Shown: in pieces, positions 20,709 through 30,383 of the stretch
Numbering within the stretch: the stretch's first letter is position 1
Layout of the letters: every line of letters starts with the position of its first letter
Assembly: GCA_003210655.1 (NCBI GenBank)
Contig: QCUQ01000007.1
Span: 1-54,498, forward strand
Direction of reading: 5' to 3'
Origin: Prochlorococcus sp. AG-679-M10
GTDB taxonomy: Bacteria; Cyanobacteriota; Cyanobacteriia; PCC-6307; Cyanobiaceae
Length of the DNA stretch: 54,498 bases
The notes under the pieces: model-generated
What the model saw: the letters and a program-made list of their open reading frames with translations, nothing else
Database searches by the model: none
What the model was told of the DNA's origin: nothing
Position numbers and translations under genes: made by a program

Positions 20709-21797
20709 GTGAATACAACTAAGAAAAGAAGAGTTTTTCCTTTTACTGCTGTAATTGGTCAAGAAGAAATGAAATTAGCTCTTTTGTTAAATGTTATAGA
20801 TCCAAGAATTGGAGGAGTAATGATTATGGGTGATAGAGGAACTGGTAAATCTACAACTATAAGAGCTCTAGCAGACTTGTTACCCGCTATAGATGTTGTT
20901 AAAGATGATCCATATAATAGTTCACTTATAGATCCTGATTTACAGAGTAAAGAAGTTTTAGAGAAAATTGTACAGGGAGAAAGTTTGGAGAAAGATAAAA
21001 AACAAGTTCCAATGGTTGATTTACCTTTGGGGGCAACAGAAGACAGACTGTGCGGAACTATTGATATAGAAAAGGCTTTAAGCGAAGGAATTAAGGCCTT
21101 TGAACCAGGCTTATTAGCAAAAGCTAATAGAGGCTTGTTATACGTAGACGAAGTTAATTTACTTGACGATCATTTAGTTGATGTTCTTTTAGATTCCGCC
21201 GCATCTGGATGGAATACAGTTGAGAGAGAGGGTGTTTCAGTTAGACATCCTGCAAGATTTGTTTTAATTGGCTCTGGTAATCCAGAGGAAGGAGAACTTA
21301 GGCCTCAGTTATTAGATAGGTTTGGTATGAGCGTTGAGGTTAAAACAGTAAGAGAAGCAGAATTAAGGGTTAAAGTTGTTGATCAGCGAACTTCATTTGA
21401 TGATAATCCCGATGAATTCTCAATAAGTGTTGAGAAACAGCAAGATGATCTTCAGCAAAAAGTTATCAAAGCTCAAGAGATATTAAATTCAGTTCAATTG
21501 GATGATGATCTTAGATTAAATATATCTGCTATATGTGGCGAACTTGATGTTGATGGATTAAGAGGGGATATTGTAACTAATCGATCTGCAAGAGCAATTG
21601 CTGCATTTGAGGGGAGAACTGAAGTGCAAGAAGAAGATATCGCTAGAGTAATTACATGTTCTTTAAGACATCGATTAAGAAAAGATCCCTTAGAACAAGT
21701 CGATTCAGGAGAAAGAGTCATTCAAGCATTCTGTAAAGTCTTCGATTTGAATGAAAAAGAAGACCTTTCCAAATTTCAATTATCATCACAAGAATAA
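20709..21797 (+). CDS. chlI: Magnesium chelatase subunit I
   Basis: AAA+ ATPase of the Mg-protoporphyrin chelatase (with ChlD and ChlH), first committed step of chlorophyll synthesis. I chose the GTG at 20709, giving 362 aa as in other cyanobacteria; an in-frame TTG at 20676 would add 11 residues. Walker A is GDRGTGKS at 41-48, LLYVDEVNLLDDHLVD is the Walker B region, and GSGNPEEGELRPQLLDRFG is the sensor/arginine-finger block. ruvC follows after 4 bp. Confidence 0.95.
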   Translation: MNTTKKRRVFPFTAVIGQEEMKLALLLNVIDPRIGGVMIMGDRGTGKSTTIRALADLLPAIDVVKDDPYNSSLIDPDLQSKEVLEKIVQGESLEKDKKQVPMVDLPLGATEDRLCGTIDIEKALSEGIKAFEPGLLAKANRGLLYVDEVNLLDDHLVDVLLDSAASGWNTVEREGVSVRHPARFVLIGSGNPEEGELRPQLLDRFGMSVEVKTVREAELRVKVVDQRTSFDDNPDEFSISVEKQQDDLQQKVIKAQEILNSVQLDDDLRLNISAICGELDVDGLRGDIVTNRSARAIAAFEGRTEVQEEDIARVITCSLRHRLRKDPLEQVDSGERVIQAFCKVFDLNEKEDLSKFQLSSQE

Positions 21798-21801
21798 TTA
21801 A

Positions 21802-22275
21802 GTGAGGATTATTGGAATTGATCCTGGATTAGGAAGAGTTGGATATGGAATTATTGAGATTCAAAACGAAAAGAAGATATTGCTTGATTGTGGTGTAATT
21901 GAAACTAATAAAAATAAAGAGGAAGGAGATAGACTTTATGAAATTTTTAATGATCTCAATACATTGATTGATCAGTGGAAACCTGATATTGCTGCGGTAG
22001 AGAAATTTTTCTTTTATAGATCTAGTACTACCATTAGCGTTGTTCAGGCTAGGGGAGTTATTATGATGGTATTTGCTTCCAAAAGCATTAAGGTTAGTGA
22101 ATATGCCCCTTCTCAAGTCAAACTTACTATCGCAGGCTCTGGTAAAGCATCAAAGAAGGAAGTTATTGAAGCGGTAATGTACAACCTAAATTTAACCCGT
22201 GCGCCAAAACCTGATGACTCGGCAGACGCATTAGCAATAGCCCTTACAAAATTAAATGAAGAAGGATTTAATTAA
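21802..22275 (+). CDS. ruvC: Holliday junction resolvase RuvC
   Basis: 157-aa endonuclease that cuts Holliday junctions with RuvAB. The RNase H-like fold starts [13 protein letters not shown] with catalytic Asp7, has the internal [12 protein letters not shown] with an acidic residue, and ends with the [12 protein letters not shown] active-site block. It starts at GTG and is tightly packed between chlI (4 bp) and the 5-FCL gene (9 bp), so they form one transcription unit. Confidence 0.96.
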   Translation: MRIIGIDPGLGRVGYGIIEIQNEKKILLDCGVIETNKNKEEGDRLYEIFNDLNTLIDQWKPDIAAVEKFFFYRSSTTISVVQARGVIMMVFASKSIKVSEYAPSQVKLTIAGSGKASKKEVIEAVMYNLNLTRAPKPDDSADALAIALTKLNEEGFN

Positions 22276-22284
22276 ATATAAATT

Positions 22285-22842
22285 ATGATTATCTCAGAAA
22301 AAAAGAATTTCGAAAGGAAATATTTTAGAAATTTGAGAAATAAAAGTTCAGCTATTGATATGAGAAAAGTTGAAATCAATGTAAAAACATATGTTGATTC
22401 AATTTTTAGAAAAGATTTAAAAAAAAAATATATAGGAATTTATTGGCCTCTTGAAAATGAAGTTGATTTAAGAAGTCTTGGTCATGAATATTTATTAGCT
22501 TTGCCGAGATGTGAAGAAAACAAAAATCTCTTATTTTGTGCCTGGGATAAGAAACAATTATCTAAGGATTTACATGGGATAATAGCTCCTTATTCTTCAA
22601 ATAAATTAAGTTATGAAAAAATTAGTATGATGTTTATTCCGTGTCTTGCCGTTGATAGAAACTTAATAAGATTAGGGTATGGTGGAGGATATTTTGATAA
22701 ATTAAGGGAAGATAAAAATTGGAGATCTATTCCATGTATTGGTATCTTAACCTCCAATTGTGTAAGCGATAAATTTTTGACTAGAGCTGATTGGGATATC
22801 CCTCTATCAGGTTTTATTACGGAAAAAGAAATATTAGTATAG
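22285..22842 (+). CDS. 5-formyltetrahydrofolate cyclo-ligase
   Basis: 185-aa enzyme that converts 5-formyl-THF to 5,10-methenyl-THF with ATP, returning it to the active folate pool. The family C-terminal signature RLGYGGGYFDKL is clear, and an FIPCLAVDR-like strand precedes it. It starts at ATG. It follows ruvC and comes before sufE in a same-strand run. Confidence 0.92.
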   Translation: MIISEKKNFERKYFRNLRNKSSAIDMRKVEINVKTYVDSIFRKDLKKKYIGIYWPLENEVDLRSLGHEYLLALPRCEENKNLLFCAWDKKQLSKDLHGIIAPYSSNKLSYEKISMMFIPCLAVDRNLIRLGYGGGYFDKLREDKNWRSIPCIGILTSNCVSDKFLTRADWDIPLSGFITEKEILV

Positions 22843-22878
22843 TGTGTATTTATTTAGTTATTTAATAGTTCTATAACA

Positions 22879-23304
22879 ATGGAAAAGAAAGAAACTTATA
22901 CTGAATTACATAAATTAGTTGAGAAACTGAAAAATGCAGAAGATCCCAAAAGAAAATATGAGTTTATTTTATGGTTAGGTAAAAAATTGAAAGTTCCGAA
23001 TAATAGCATTTTAATTCCCGAAAATAAAGTTCAAGGGTGTGTTTCTGAAGTCTTTGTTAAAGCAAGTTTTCAAGAAGGTAAACTTTTTTGGGAAGGCTAT
23101 TCTGATGCTCTGATAACAAAGGGTTTACTTGCATTCCTTATCAATGGAATGAATGAATTAACGCCAAAAGAAGTCGTTAATATAAACAATAAATTTATAG
23201 AAGATACTGGTCTAAAGGCAAGTCTAACCCCATCAAGATCAAATGGTTTTTTAAATATTCTCTTAAAAATGCAGTCGCAGGCAAATGATTTTTTGTCGAA
23301 ATAA
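22879..23304 (+). CDS. sufE: Cysteine desulfuration protein SufE
   Basis: 141-aa sulphur acceptor that takes persulphide sulphur from SufS and passes it to the SUF scaffold for Fe-S cluster assembly. The acceptor Cys54 lies in VQGCVSEV, and the C-terminal TGLKASLTPSRSNGF block is typical. It starts at ATG. The gene lies 36 bp from the 5-FCL gene and 35 bp from hom. Confidence 0.95.
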   Translation: MEKKETYTELHKLVEKLKNAEDPKRKYEFILWLGKKLKVPNNSILIPENKVQGCVSEVFVKASFQEGKLFWEGYSDALITKGLLAFLINGMNELTPKEVVNINNKFIEDTGLKASLTPSRSNGFLNILLKMQSQANDFLSK

Positions 23305-23339
23305 TATTATAAAATTGAAATTACAATAAAAGATAACTA

Positions 23340-24641
23340 ATGCAAAAATGTAAAATTGGAATTGTTGGTTTTGGAACTGTAGGAAAAGGTATTTATAAAA
23401 TCCTAAAATCGACAAATGACCTACATCCAATTTTAAAAGATATAGAAATCGTAGGAATAGCTGTTAAAAACATCAACAAAAAAAGGGACATTGATTTAGA
23501 GAATAATCTATTAATAAATGATCCTTATGAATTGATTAAAGATCCAAATGTTGACGTGATTGTAGAAGTAATGGGAGGGACAGATATAGCCAGGGATATT
23601 ATTCTGAAATCTTTAAAGGCTCGAAAATCAGTAGTTACAGCAAATAAAGCGGTAATTGCAAGATATGGGAGTGAAATATATTCCACAGCTGCTAAGAATG
23701 GAGTATATGTTTTAACAGAAGCAGCAGTATGTGGAGGGATTCCAATAATTGAACCTTTAAAAAGATCTCTTAAAAGTAATCAAATAAATAAAATGGTTGG
23801 GATAATAAACGGTACAACAAATTTTATACTTACAAAAATGTCAAATGAAAAAGCTGATTATAAGGCAACATTACAATTAGCTCAGAAACTTGGTTTCGCA
23901 GAATTTGATCCAACTGCTGATGTTGCAGGCCATGATGCGGCTGATAAGATTTCAATTCTTTCTGAACTCGCATTTGGAGGTAAAATTAATAGAGATTCAA
24001 TTAGTACAGAGGGTATAAATCAAATAGATATTAAAGATATTGAATATGCAAATAAACTAGGTTTTGAAATAAAACTTTTAGCATTTTCAGAAAGAAATGT
24101 TATCAACATGAATGATTCTCTCTCCCTAAATATTTGGGTAGGTCCTTCTTTAATCCCCAAATCTCATCCTTTGGCAAAGGTTGATGGTGTGAATAATGCC
24201 ATCCTAATAGATGCTGATCCACTAGGGGAAATAATGTTGTACGGACCAGGTGCGGGAAGTGGACCAACCGCTGCTTCTGTTGTTTCCGATATTTTAAATC
24301 TTCAGTCTTCATTAACAAAAGATACGAAATCCATTGATCCATTATTATCTTTTATTTTTTGGAGAGACTGTCATATCAATAATTTTAATCAAATATCAAA
24401 AAAAAATTATCTCAGAATTATTTGTTTAGATAGTCCAGGTGTAATTGGTAAGATTGGAGATCTTTTTGGTAAGAATGATGTATCAATAGAATCAATTGTC
24501 CAATTAGACGCAAGTGAAAATAAAGCAGAAATAGTTGTTATCACTCACGAAGTCTCAAATGGTAATTTTGAAAAATCAAAGAAGGAAATAAATGCTCTTT
24601 CTGAAGTTGAATTAATTGCTAGCCAATTAAGTTGTATTTGA
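23340..24641 (+). CDS. hom: Homoserine dehydrogenase
   Basis: Reduces aspartate semialdehyde to homoserine for threonine and methionine. The 433-aa protein has the N-terminal NAD(P)-binding GIVGFGTVGKGIY (8-20) and the catalytic GIINGTTNFILTKM and EFDPTADVAGHDAADK blocks. A C-terminal ACT domain (about 350-430) is typical of monofunctional threonine-sensitive enzymes. Confidence 0.96.
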   Translation: MQKCKIGIVGFGTVGKGIYKILKSTNDLHPILKDIEIVGIAVKNINKKRDIDLENNLLINDPYELIKDPNVDVIVEVMGGTDIARDIILKSLKARKSVVTANKAVIARYGSEIYSTAAKNGVYVLTEAAVCGGIPIIEPLKRSLKSNQINKMVGIINGTTNFILTKMSNEKADYKATLQLAQKLGFAEFDPTADVAGHDAADKISILSELAFGGKINRDSISTEGINQIDIKDIEYANKLGFEIKLLAFSERNVINMNDSLSLNIWVGPSLIPKSHPLAKVDGVNNAILIDADPLGEIMLYGPGAGSGPTAASVVSDILNLQSSLTKDTKSIDPLLSFIFWRDCHINNFNQISKKNYLRIICLDSPGVIGKIGDLFGKNDVSIESIVQLDASENKAEIVVITHEVSNGNFEKSKKEINALSEVELIASQLSCI

Positions 24642-24703
24642 AAAAAACATTTGCATATCTCTCCTTAGCTTGTTAAACCAAAGAGAGGAAATGTATTTAT
24701 GTA

Positions 24704-24964
24704 ATGAGTTTTTCAAAATTAGTAGAAAATAAAAATAATTTTAAATTTAATCCTAATAACAGTTTTAAAAACCTCTATAAAGGAGCGTGTGTGAAAATTA
24801 AAAATAGTCAAAAGACATTTCAGGTTGTAGGAATTAATCCAGAGAGTAAAGTTTGTTGGATAAGAGAGTGGCCCTTCGCTTTGGAAGTTAATAAGACATT
24901 CTCCTTGGAAATTAATCAAATTACACTGCAAACCTATTGCTCTGATACTTTTAATGAAAAGTAA
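24704..24964 (+). CDS. Conserved small cytoplasmic protein, unknown function
   Basis: 86 aa, no signal or membrane helix. The core around residues 27-75 is rich in beta-forming residues (GACVKI, FQVVGINPESKVCWIREWPF), suggesting a small barrel such as an SH3-like fold; this is an inference from pattern only. It follows hom by 62 bp on the same strand. GAGAGG lies 18 bp upstream of the ATG, rather far for a ribosome-binding site. Confidence 0.7.
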   Translation: MSFSKLVENKNNFKFNPNNSFKNLYKGACVKIKNSQKTFQVVGINPESKVCWIREWPFALEVNKTFSLEINQITLQTYCSDTFNEK

Positions 24965-24985
24965 ATTTCTGAAAAATCAAATGTT

Positions 24986-26557
24986 ATGCACAATAATTTT
25001 TTAATAGCTTTATTCGTTTTTTTAATTTCTTTATCACAATATTCTTGCGTTTCTAATAATAAATCCAAAAGAATTGTAGTTGCAAGTTCAGGTAAAATTG
25101 AATCCTTAGACCCTGCTAGGGCAAGTACTCTTAAATCACTACAACTATTAAGTTCGCTTGGTGATACATTATATGAATTAAATTCTGAAGGAGAATTGAT
25201 TCCTGAATTAGCATCAGGAATGCCAATTTTTTCAAAAGATAAATTACAAATAATAATTAAACTAAAAGAAAATGTTCTTTTTCATGATGGGACTTTATTT
25301 AATTCAAATGCTATAAAGTTTTCTTTTGATCGATTTAAAAGAATCGGAACAATGAATTATATCTTAGGGAATAAAATTAAATCTATAGAAACTCCAAGTG
25401 AATATAAGGTAATCATTAATCTAAACAAACCGTCAAGTTCTGTTAATGGTTTACTTACATCTATAAATTTGACACCTATTTCACCTACTTATTATAAAGA
25501 TTATTCTGATAAATTTTTAAATGATAAATTTGTTGGGACAGGTAAATATATATTGAAGAGATTTTCAAATGAAATTCAAATAATTGATCCAAATTTAAAT
25601 TATTGGAGTGATAAACCTAATAATGAAGGTATTAGTTTTATTGGATATTCCAATTCTTCTTCTCTTTTCGGAGCTCTAAAAAGTAAACAAATTGATGTTC
25701 TTTTATCAAATTCAATCGATGATATTCAAATAAATAATTTAAAGTTACTAAGCAATAATAAAGAAATTAAAGAAGGAAATAGTCCTGCTACAGAAATAAG
25801 TTTTATTAGTCTTAGAACAAATTCTTATCCCTTAAATAATCTTAATGTAAGGTTGGCTATAGCTAAAAGTCTTAATAGGGACTTCATTAGCGAAAAGGTT
25901 AGTTATGGATTAAGGCAACCATCAAGATCACTTGTTCCACCAATTTATAAAAAAAGTAAGAAAGAATTATGGCCAAAATATGATCCCTTACAAGCAAAAG
26001 TTTTACTACAAAAAGAAGGTTACTGTAACGGTAATGTTTTAGATTTTCCTCTTACTTATAGATCTAACGTACCTGCGGATAAACTTATTGCTCTTTCTTG
26101 GCAAGAACAAATAAAAAATATTTTGAATGAATGTATTAATATTCAACTCAACGGAGTAGAGTCCACAACTATTTACAAGAATCTAAATTTAGGGATATAT
26201 ACAGCCGTTATTCTTGATTGGACAGGTGCTTATTCTGACCCCGAGGCATATTTAACACCCCTTCTAAGTTGCAGTGAAATAGATGGTGAAAACTGTAAAA
26301 AAGGAGAATCTGTTTACAGCGGAAGTTTTTGGGGATCAAATACAGTAGAAGATTTATTTCTTGATAGCGAAAATTTAAACGGTAAAGAAAGATTAGCGAA
26401 ATTAGTTGAAATAGAGAAAATAGCTTCAGAATCAATACCTTATATTCCAATATGGATTTCATCTCAAAAAGCTTGGTCGCAAAATGAAATTTCAAAACCT
26501 ATTTTTAATGGTGCAGGAATTATTTTAATGAGTGATCTCAAATTCATTAATGAGTAG
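24986..26557 (+). CDS. ABC transporter substrate-binding protein, peptide/nickel (family 5)
   Basis: 523-aa extracytoplasmic solute-binding protein. An N-terminal signal with a Cys at residue 21 (SQYSC) suggests a lipoprotein, though the lipobox is not canonical. The family 5 hallmark KIESLDPARAST at about 37-48 is followed by the long two-lobed domain. Family members bind oligopeptides, nickel or glutathione; the ligand here is unknown. It overlaps the following DppB-type permease gene, so the two form a transport unit. Confidence 0.9.
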   Translation: MHNNFLIALFVFLISLSQYSCVSNNKSKRIVVASSGKIESLDPARASTLKSLQLLSSLGDTLYELNSEGELIPELASGMPIFSKDKLQIIIKLKENVLFHDGTLFNSNAIKFSFDRFKRIGTMNYILGNKIKSIETPSEYKVIINLNKPSSSVNGLLTSINLTPISPTYYKDYSDKFLNDKFVGTGKYILKRFSNEIQIIDPNLNYWSDKPNNEGISFIGYSNSSSLFGALKSKQIDVLLSNSIDDIQINNLKLLSNNKEIKEGNSPATEISFISLRTNSYPLNNLNVRLAIAKSLNRDFISEKVSYGLRQPSRSLVPPIYKKSKKELWPKYDPLQAKVLLQKEGYCNGNVLDFPLTYRSNVPADKLIALSWQEQIKNILNECINIQLNGVESTTIYKNLNLGIYTAVILDWTGAYSDPEAYLTPLLSCSEIDGENCKKGESVYSGSFWGSNTVEDLFLDSENLNGKERLAKLVEIEKIASESIPYIPIWISSQKAWSQNEISKPIFNGAGIILMSDLKFINE

Positions 26558-27572
26558 AGATCTTAATAAACTTTTAAATTATTCTTTATTAAAGATTTCT
26601 TTAATACCTTTAATGTTGTGGATTATATCTACATTAGTTTTTATTTTGTTGAGAGTTGCTCCAGGAGACCCAGTTGACGCAATTTTAGGATCTGGAGCTA
26701 ATGAAGCTTCAAGAGAAATTCTTAGATATAAATTAGGATTAAATGAATCTCTTCTTAGTCAATATCTTTCTTACATTAATAATATTTTGCACTTTAATTT
26801 TGGAGAATCTTTAAGTACTCAAGAACCGGTTCTTGATATTATTCTTAAATCATTACCAGCTAGTGTAGAACTAGGTATCTTTTCAATATTCTTTGCAATC
26901 TTAATAGGCTTTCCGCTTGGTTTTTTTGGTTTAAAAAATAAGGGAAAAAAAGGAGACTACATAGCTAGAATAATAGGAATCTCTTCATATGCAATACCAC
27001 CTTTCTGGGGGGCAATTTTAGCTCAATTAATATTTTCTGTATATTTAAGAATTTTTCCAATTGGTGGGAGGTTTCCAATCACTTATAGCCAACCTAAGAT
27101 TACAGGCTTTCTAGTTTTAGACAGTCTTCTAAATAATAATCTTATCTCTTTAAGAGAAAGCTTATATCATCTTGCGCTTCCTTCAATAACGCTTGGGTTT
27201 CTTTTGAGCGGGATTTTTAGTAGATCTTTAAGAATAAATTTAGACAAGACACTAAAAAGCGATTATGTAAATGCAGCTCTATGTAGAGGAATTTCAACAA
27301 GGAAAATTATCTTAAATCACTCTTTACCTAATGCACTTTTGCCTATTATTACGATTTCAGGCTTAACAATAGCTTCTTTAGCAGGAGGAGCGCTTCTTTT
27401 TGAAGTTACTTTTTCATGGCCAGGGATTGCTTTAAGGTTACATGAAGCTATTTCCCAGCGGGATTATACTGTTGTTCAAGGAATTGTAATTATCACCTCT
27501 TTACTAATAGTCTCATTAAATCTTTTTGTGGATATTTTAATTGCTATATTAGATCCTCGAATTGAATACTAA
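26532..27572 (+). CDS. ABC transporter permease, DppB/OppB type
   Basis: 346 aa with about six membrane helices. The family end block LLFEVTFSWPGIALRLHEAISQRDYTVVQG and the coupling-helix region DYVNAALCRGISTRKIILNHSLPNALLP are clear. The first in-frame ATG is at 26532; a second at 26550, giving an ATGAGTAG overlap with the upstream stop, is an equally good start and shortens it by 6 residues. No DppC partner or ATPase gene follows; the next gene is on the opposite strand. Confidence 0.9.
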   Translation: MISNSLMSRDLNKLLNYSLLKISLIPLMLWIISTLVFILLRVAPGDPVDAILGSGANEASREILRYKLGLNESLLSQYLSYINNILHFNFGESLSTQEPVLDIILKSLPASVELGIFSIFFAILIGFPLGFFGLKNKGKKGDYIARIIGISSYAIPPFWGAILAQLIFSVYLRIFPIGGRFPITYSQPKITGFLVLDSLLNNNLISLRESLYHLALPSITLGFLLSGIFSRSLRINLDKTLKSDYVNAALCRGISTRKIILNHSLPNALLPIITISGLTIASLAGGALLFEVTFSWPGIALRLHEAISQRDYTVVQGIVIITSLLIVSLNLFVDILIAILDPRIEY

Positions 27573-29131
27573 TTTTTGATTATTGCTTTTAAAGTCTTTC
27601 TATCTAAAAGATGAAAATCAAGATTGCTTTCAGTTTGATTTTTTATAACTTTAATGCTTTCATTATTTTTTATATTTTCTAAAAATTCTACTATAACTTT
27701 TAAAGATAAATTTTGAAAAGAGTAAGGATTAGATCCAATAAAAGATTTATTGATTTTAAAAATATCATTATTTTCGAAATTTTCTGAATACTTATCATTG
27801 ATTCTTATTGGTGAAAAATGACTTGATCCCTCAATAATCAAGAATCTATTCAAAGGATTATTAGTCGTAGATAAAAATACATTGAATTGTTCACTTATTA
27901 AGGGAGTTATAAGATCATAAGTCCCTCCAATTAACAGTACTGGAATCTCAATTCCAGAATTTTTTTCATTTGGCCAGATTAAGCTGCCAAATGAATTAAA
28001 TCCTATGATTCCATTTGCTTTCTTTGAATTGATTATTTCGGGTAATGGAATTTCGTTTAATTGACATTGGAGTAATTTTGATAAATTTGTTATTGCAAAA
28101 TCTTTTAAAGCTAAATCACATCTTTCTTCAAAGTCATCTTTAGGTAAATCACCTTCATATAAAAAAGCTATTAAAGCTCCTAATGAATGTCCCATTAAAA
28201 TATAGGAATCGTTAGCTAATCCTAATTTTCCATTATTATGCGCTTTTATTACTGTATCTAAATCTTTAATACGGTATAAGAAAAAGTCAGCACTAGTTGG
28301 AATTGAATTAGTACCTTCAATAACATCTATAAAAGCCTCCGAATTACTCCCTTCATGGTCAATTAATACTACGGGCCAACCTCTCTTACTTAATTCAATG
28401 CCAATCCATCTGAAATTATCAATATTTCCTCCAAGTCCTGGCATAAAAATAACTAGATCTTTATTTGATTTGGTTTTCTTATTTTTCCATAATTCAATTT
28501 TTAAAGGCTCACCTCTATGAGTCGAATAAATTTTCTTATTTATTTTTATAAGATCTGAATCATCTTTATGTACTTTATTCTTAGAAAAAGAGTTATTGGT
28601 TTTTTCTAAAGAATTTAATTTTAGGTTTAGAATTTGTTGCTTTGCTAATTCCTTTTTCCATGAAGAAATTATTAAAATTAAATTATCAATATCTAATGAA
28701 ATTTCTTCTGAAGGTAATGCCTTTAGAATGTCCAAAGTAGAAACTTCATTTTTAACTTCCAACAAACTTTCTATTGTATTAAAAACCTTAATACCATCTT
28801 TGTCATTGGGAACCAAAATAGTATTACTTAATTCTGAAAGAATCTTTCTCCCTACCCAACTTCTTAATACTTGCCTGTTTAAACTTTCTTCTTTAAATAC
28901 TGGGAATTTTAAAAATTTTGATATCTCAAATACTTTTAAAAATCCATTTTGCTTAAACCAGTCTATTACTTCTGTAGAATCATCCTTAGAATTCTCTAAG
29001 TTTAATAATTGATCTATAGTTAAAGGGATTGACATCTCTTCGAACTTGATATTTATCTTTTCAGCCGCTATTGCATCTTTTGCTGAACAAAAACTAAAGA
29101 AACTTAAAAAAAGTATAAAAATTAATTTCAA
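27569..29131 (-). CDS. Secreted alpha/beta hydrolase with N-terminal DUF1400-like domain
   Basis: 520 aa from a TTG start. A signal peptide (about 1-22, FILFLSFFSFCSA) is followed by an alpha-helical region resembling cyanobacterial DUF1400 (about 25-150). An alpha/beta hydrolase fold comes next, with oxyanion region FMPGLGG (229-235) and nucleophile elbow GHSLG (314-318, Ser316). A possible acid Asp lies in LLIGGTYDLITP and the His in EGSSHFSP. The product is probably periplasmic; the substrate is unknown. Its start lies 2 bp from the divergent MFS gene, and its end overlaps the permease gene by 4 bp. Confidence 0.83.
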   Translation of the reverse strand: MKLIFILFLSFFSFCSAKDAIAAEKINIKFEEMSIPLTIDQLLNLENSKDDSTEVIDWFKQNGFLKVFEISKFLKFPVFKEESLNRQVLRSWVGRKILSELSNTILVPNDKDGIKVFNTIESLLEVKNEVSTLDILKALPSEEISLDIDNLILIISSWKKELAKQQILNLKLNSLEKTNNSFSKNKVHKDDSDLIKINKKIYSTHRGEPLKIELWKNKKTKSNKDLVIFMPGLGGNIDNFRWIGIELSKRGWPVVLIDHEGSNSEAFIDVIEGTNSIPTSADFFLYRIKDLDTVIKAHNNGKLGLANDSYILMGHSLGALIAFLYEGDLPKDDFEERCDLALKDFAITNLSKLLQCQLNEIPLPEIINSKKANGIIGFNSFGSLIWPNEKNSGIEIPVLLIGGTYDLITPLISEQFNVFLSTTNNPLNRFLIIEGSSHFSPIRINDKYSENFENNDIFKINKSFIGSNPYSFQNLSLKVIVEFLENIKNNESIKVIKNQTESNLDFHLLDRKTLKAIIKN

Positions 29132-29133
29132 TT

Positions 29134-30363
29134 GTGCTTATTCCGAATAAATTTCTTACAACTAAACTTTGGTGGAGTCAATTTCCCTTTCATTTAAGGT
29201 TAATTACTAAAATAAGATTTTTTGCTTCATTTGGAGCAGGAGGAGTGATTTATTTAACATCCCTTATTTTCAATAATATTGGATTGTCAGCAACAGAAAT
29301 TGGTCTAGGTTTTACGATATCAGCAATCATAGGTACTTTAACAAGAATCATTACTGGTAATTACCTAAATAAAACAGGCAAAATTCATAGTCCTTTAGTT
29401 ATCTCTTCATTCATAAGTATTGCTGCAGGATTCTGTTTAATTATTTCAAAAGATACTTACTCTTACCTACTTGGTCAAGCTTTTATAGGAGCAGCCGCGG
29501 GGATATATTGGCCTACTGCAGAATTTGTAGTCCCATATTTTTGTCAACCTATTGAAACAAGAAAAGCTTATGCCCTGGTTAGAACTTCTGAGGCTTTGGG
29601 GATATTTTTAGGAGTATTTATTGGTGGATTTATGAATAATTTTATTTATCTCAAATCAATTTTTTTAAATGATATATTTTGTATGCTTTCAATTATTTTT
29701 TTGATTTTAAGTAATAAAAAGTCGATAAAAAAAACTTTAGAGAACTCTCAAAAAAAGGCTTTAGATCTCGTTAAAATCCATCAAGAGAGGTGGAATAAAA
29801 ATACAAACATAATAGTTTTATCTGTAATATTGATAACTACATCTCTTGCTTTAATTCAGGTGACATTACCACTTGATCTTGTTAAGGGAGGAGTTATTAG
29901 AGATATCTTAAATGAACAAGTTATTAGTTTTATCATTTCTTTTCAGTTGGTTTTATTATTAATCTTACAATGGCCAATTGGTTCATGGATATCAAAAAAA
30001 GGAAAATTATTTGGATTGAAATTTAGCTTAATCAACTTTTCTTTCGCATCACTTTTGTTATTTATTTCTAGTTATTTAAATATTGCAGCTTTTTATTTCG
30101 TGTTTTTTGCAATCTTCTTAATAAGTTTAGGCACATCTTCCTTCCTACCAACATCTACAGATGTTGTTTTCAGTATTGCTCCCACAAATAAAAAAGGTTA
30201 TGCACTAGCACTATTATCGCAATGTTTTGCAATGGGATATTTTTTTGGGCCATTTATTTCTGGGAGGGTACTAGATCTTTTTGGTTATGCATCGATTATG
30301 TGGGTAGCTATTTCTTTTTTTTGTTTTTTAATGTTTTCGATTATATTTAATAAATCTTTTTAA
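29134..30363 (+). CDS. MFS transporter
   Basis: 409 aa from a GTG start, about 12 hydrophobic helices in two halves separated by a basic loop (about 185-225). GNYLNKTGKIHSP is a MFS loop 2-3 type motif and SKKGKLFGLK is its repeat in the second half. The substrate cannot be read. It is paired head-to-head with the alpha/beta hydrolase gene with only 2 bp between start codons. Confidence 0.85.
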   Translation: MLIPNKFLTTKLWWSQFPFHLRLITKIRFFASFGAGGVIYLTSLIFNNIGLSATEIGLGFTISAIIGTLTRIITGNYLNKTGKIHSPLVISSFISIAAGFCLIISKDTYSYLLGQAFIGAAAGIYWPTAEFVVPYFCQPIETRKAYALVRTSEALGIFLGVFIGGFMNNFIYLKSIFLNDIFCMLSIIFLILSNKKSIKKTLENSQKKALDLVKIHQERWNKNTNIIVLSVILITTSLALIQVTLPLDLVKGGVIRDILNEQVISFIISFQLVLLLILQWPIGSWISKKGKLFGLKFSLINFSFASLLLFISSYLNIAAFYFVFFAIFLISLGTSSFLPTSTDVVFSIAPTNKKGYALALLSQCFAMGYFFGPFISGRVLDLFGYASIMWVAISFFCFLMFSIIFNKSF

Positions 30364-30383
30364 AAGTTTTATATAAATAATAT

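Noticed and set aside
24650-24695. CTCTCC...GAGAGG inverted repeat after hom as a terminator
   Set aside because: Short arms, long loop and no T-run; too weak to call.
28596-29012. 138-aa rightward frame opposite the alpha/beta hydrolase
   Set aside because: Antisense shadow; the leftward gene has signal peptide, nucleophile elbow and full length.
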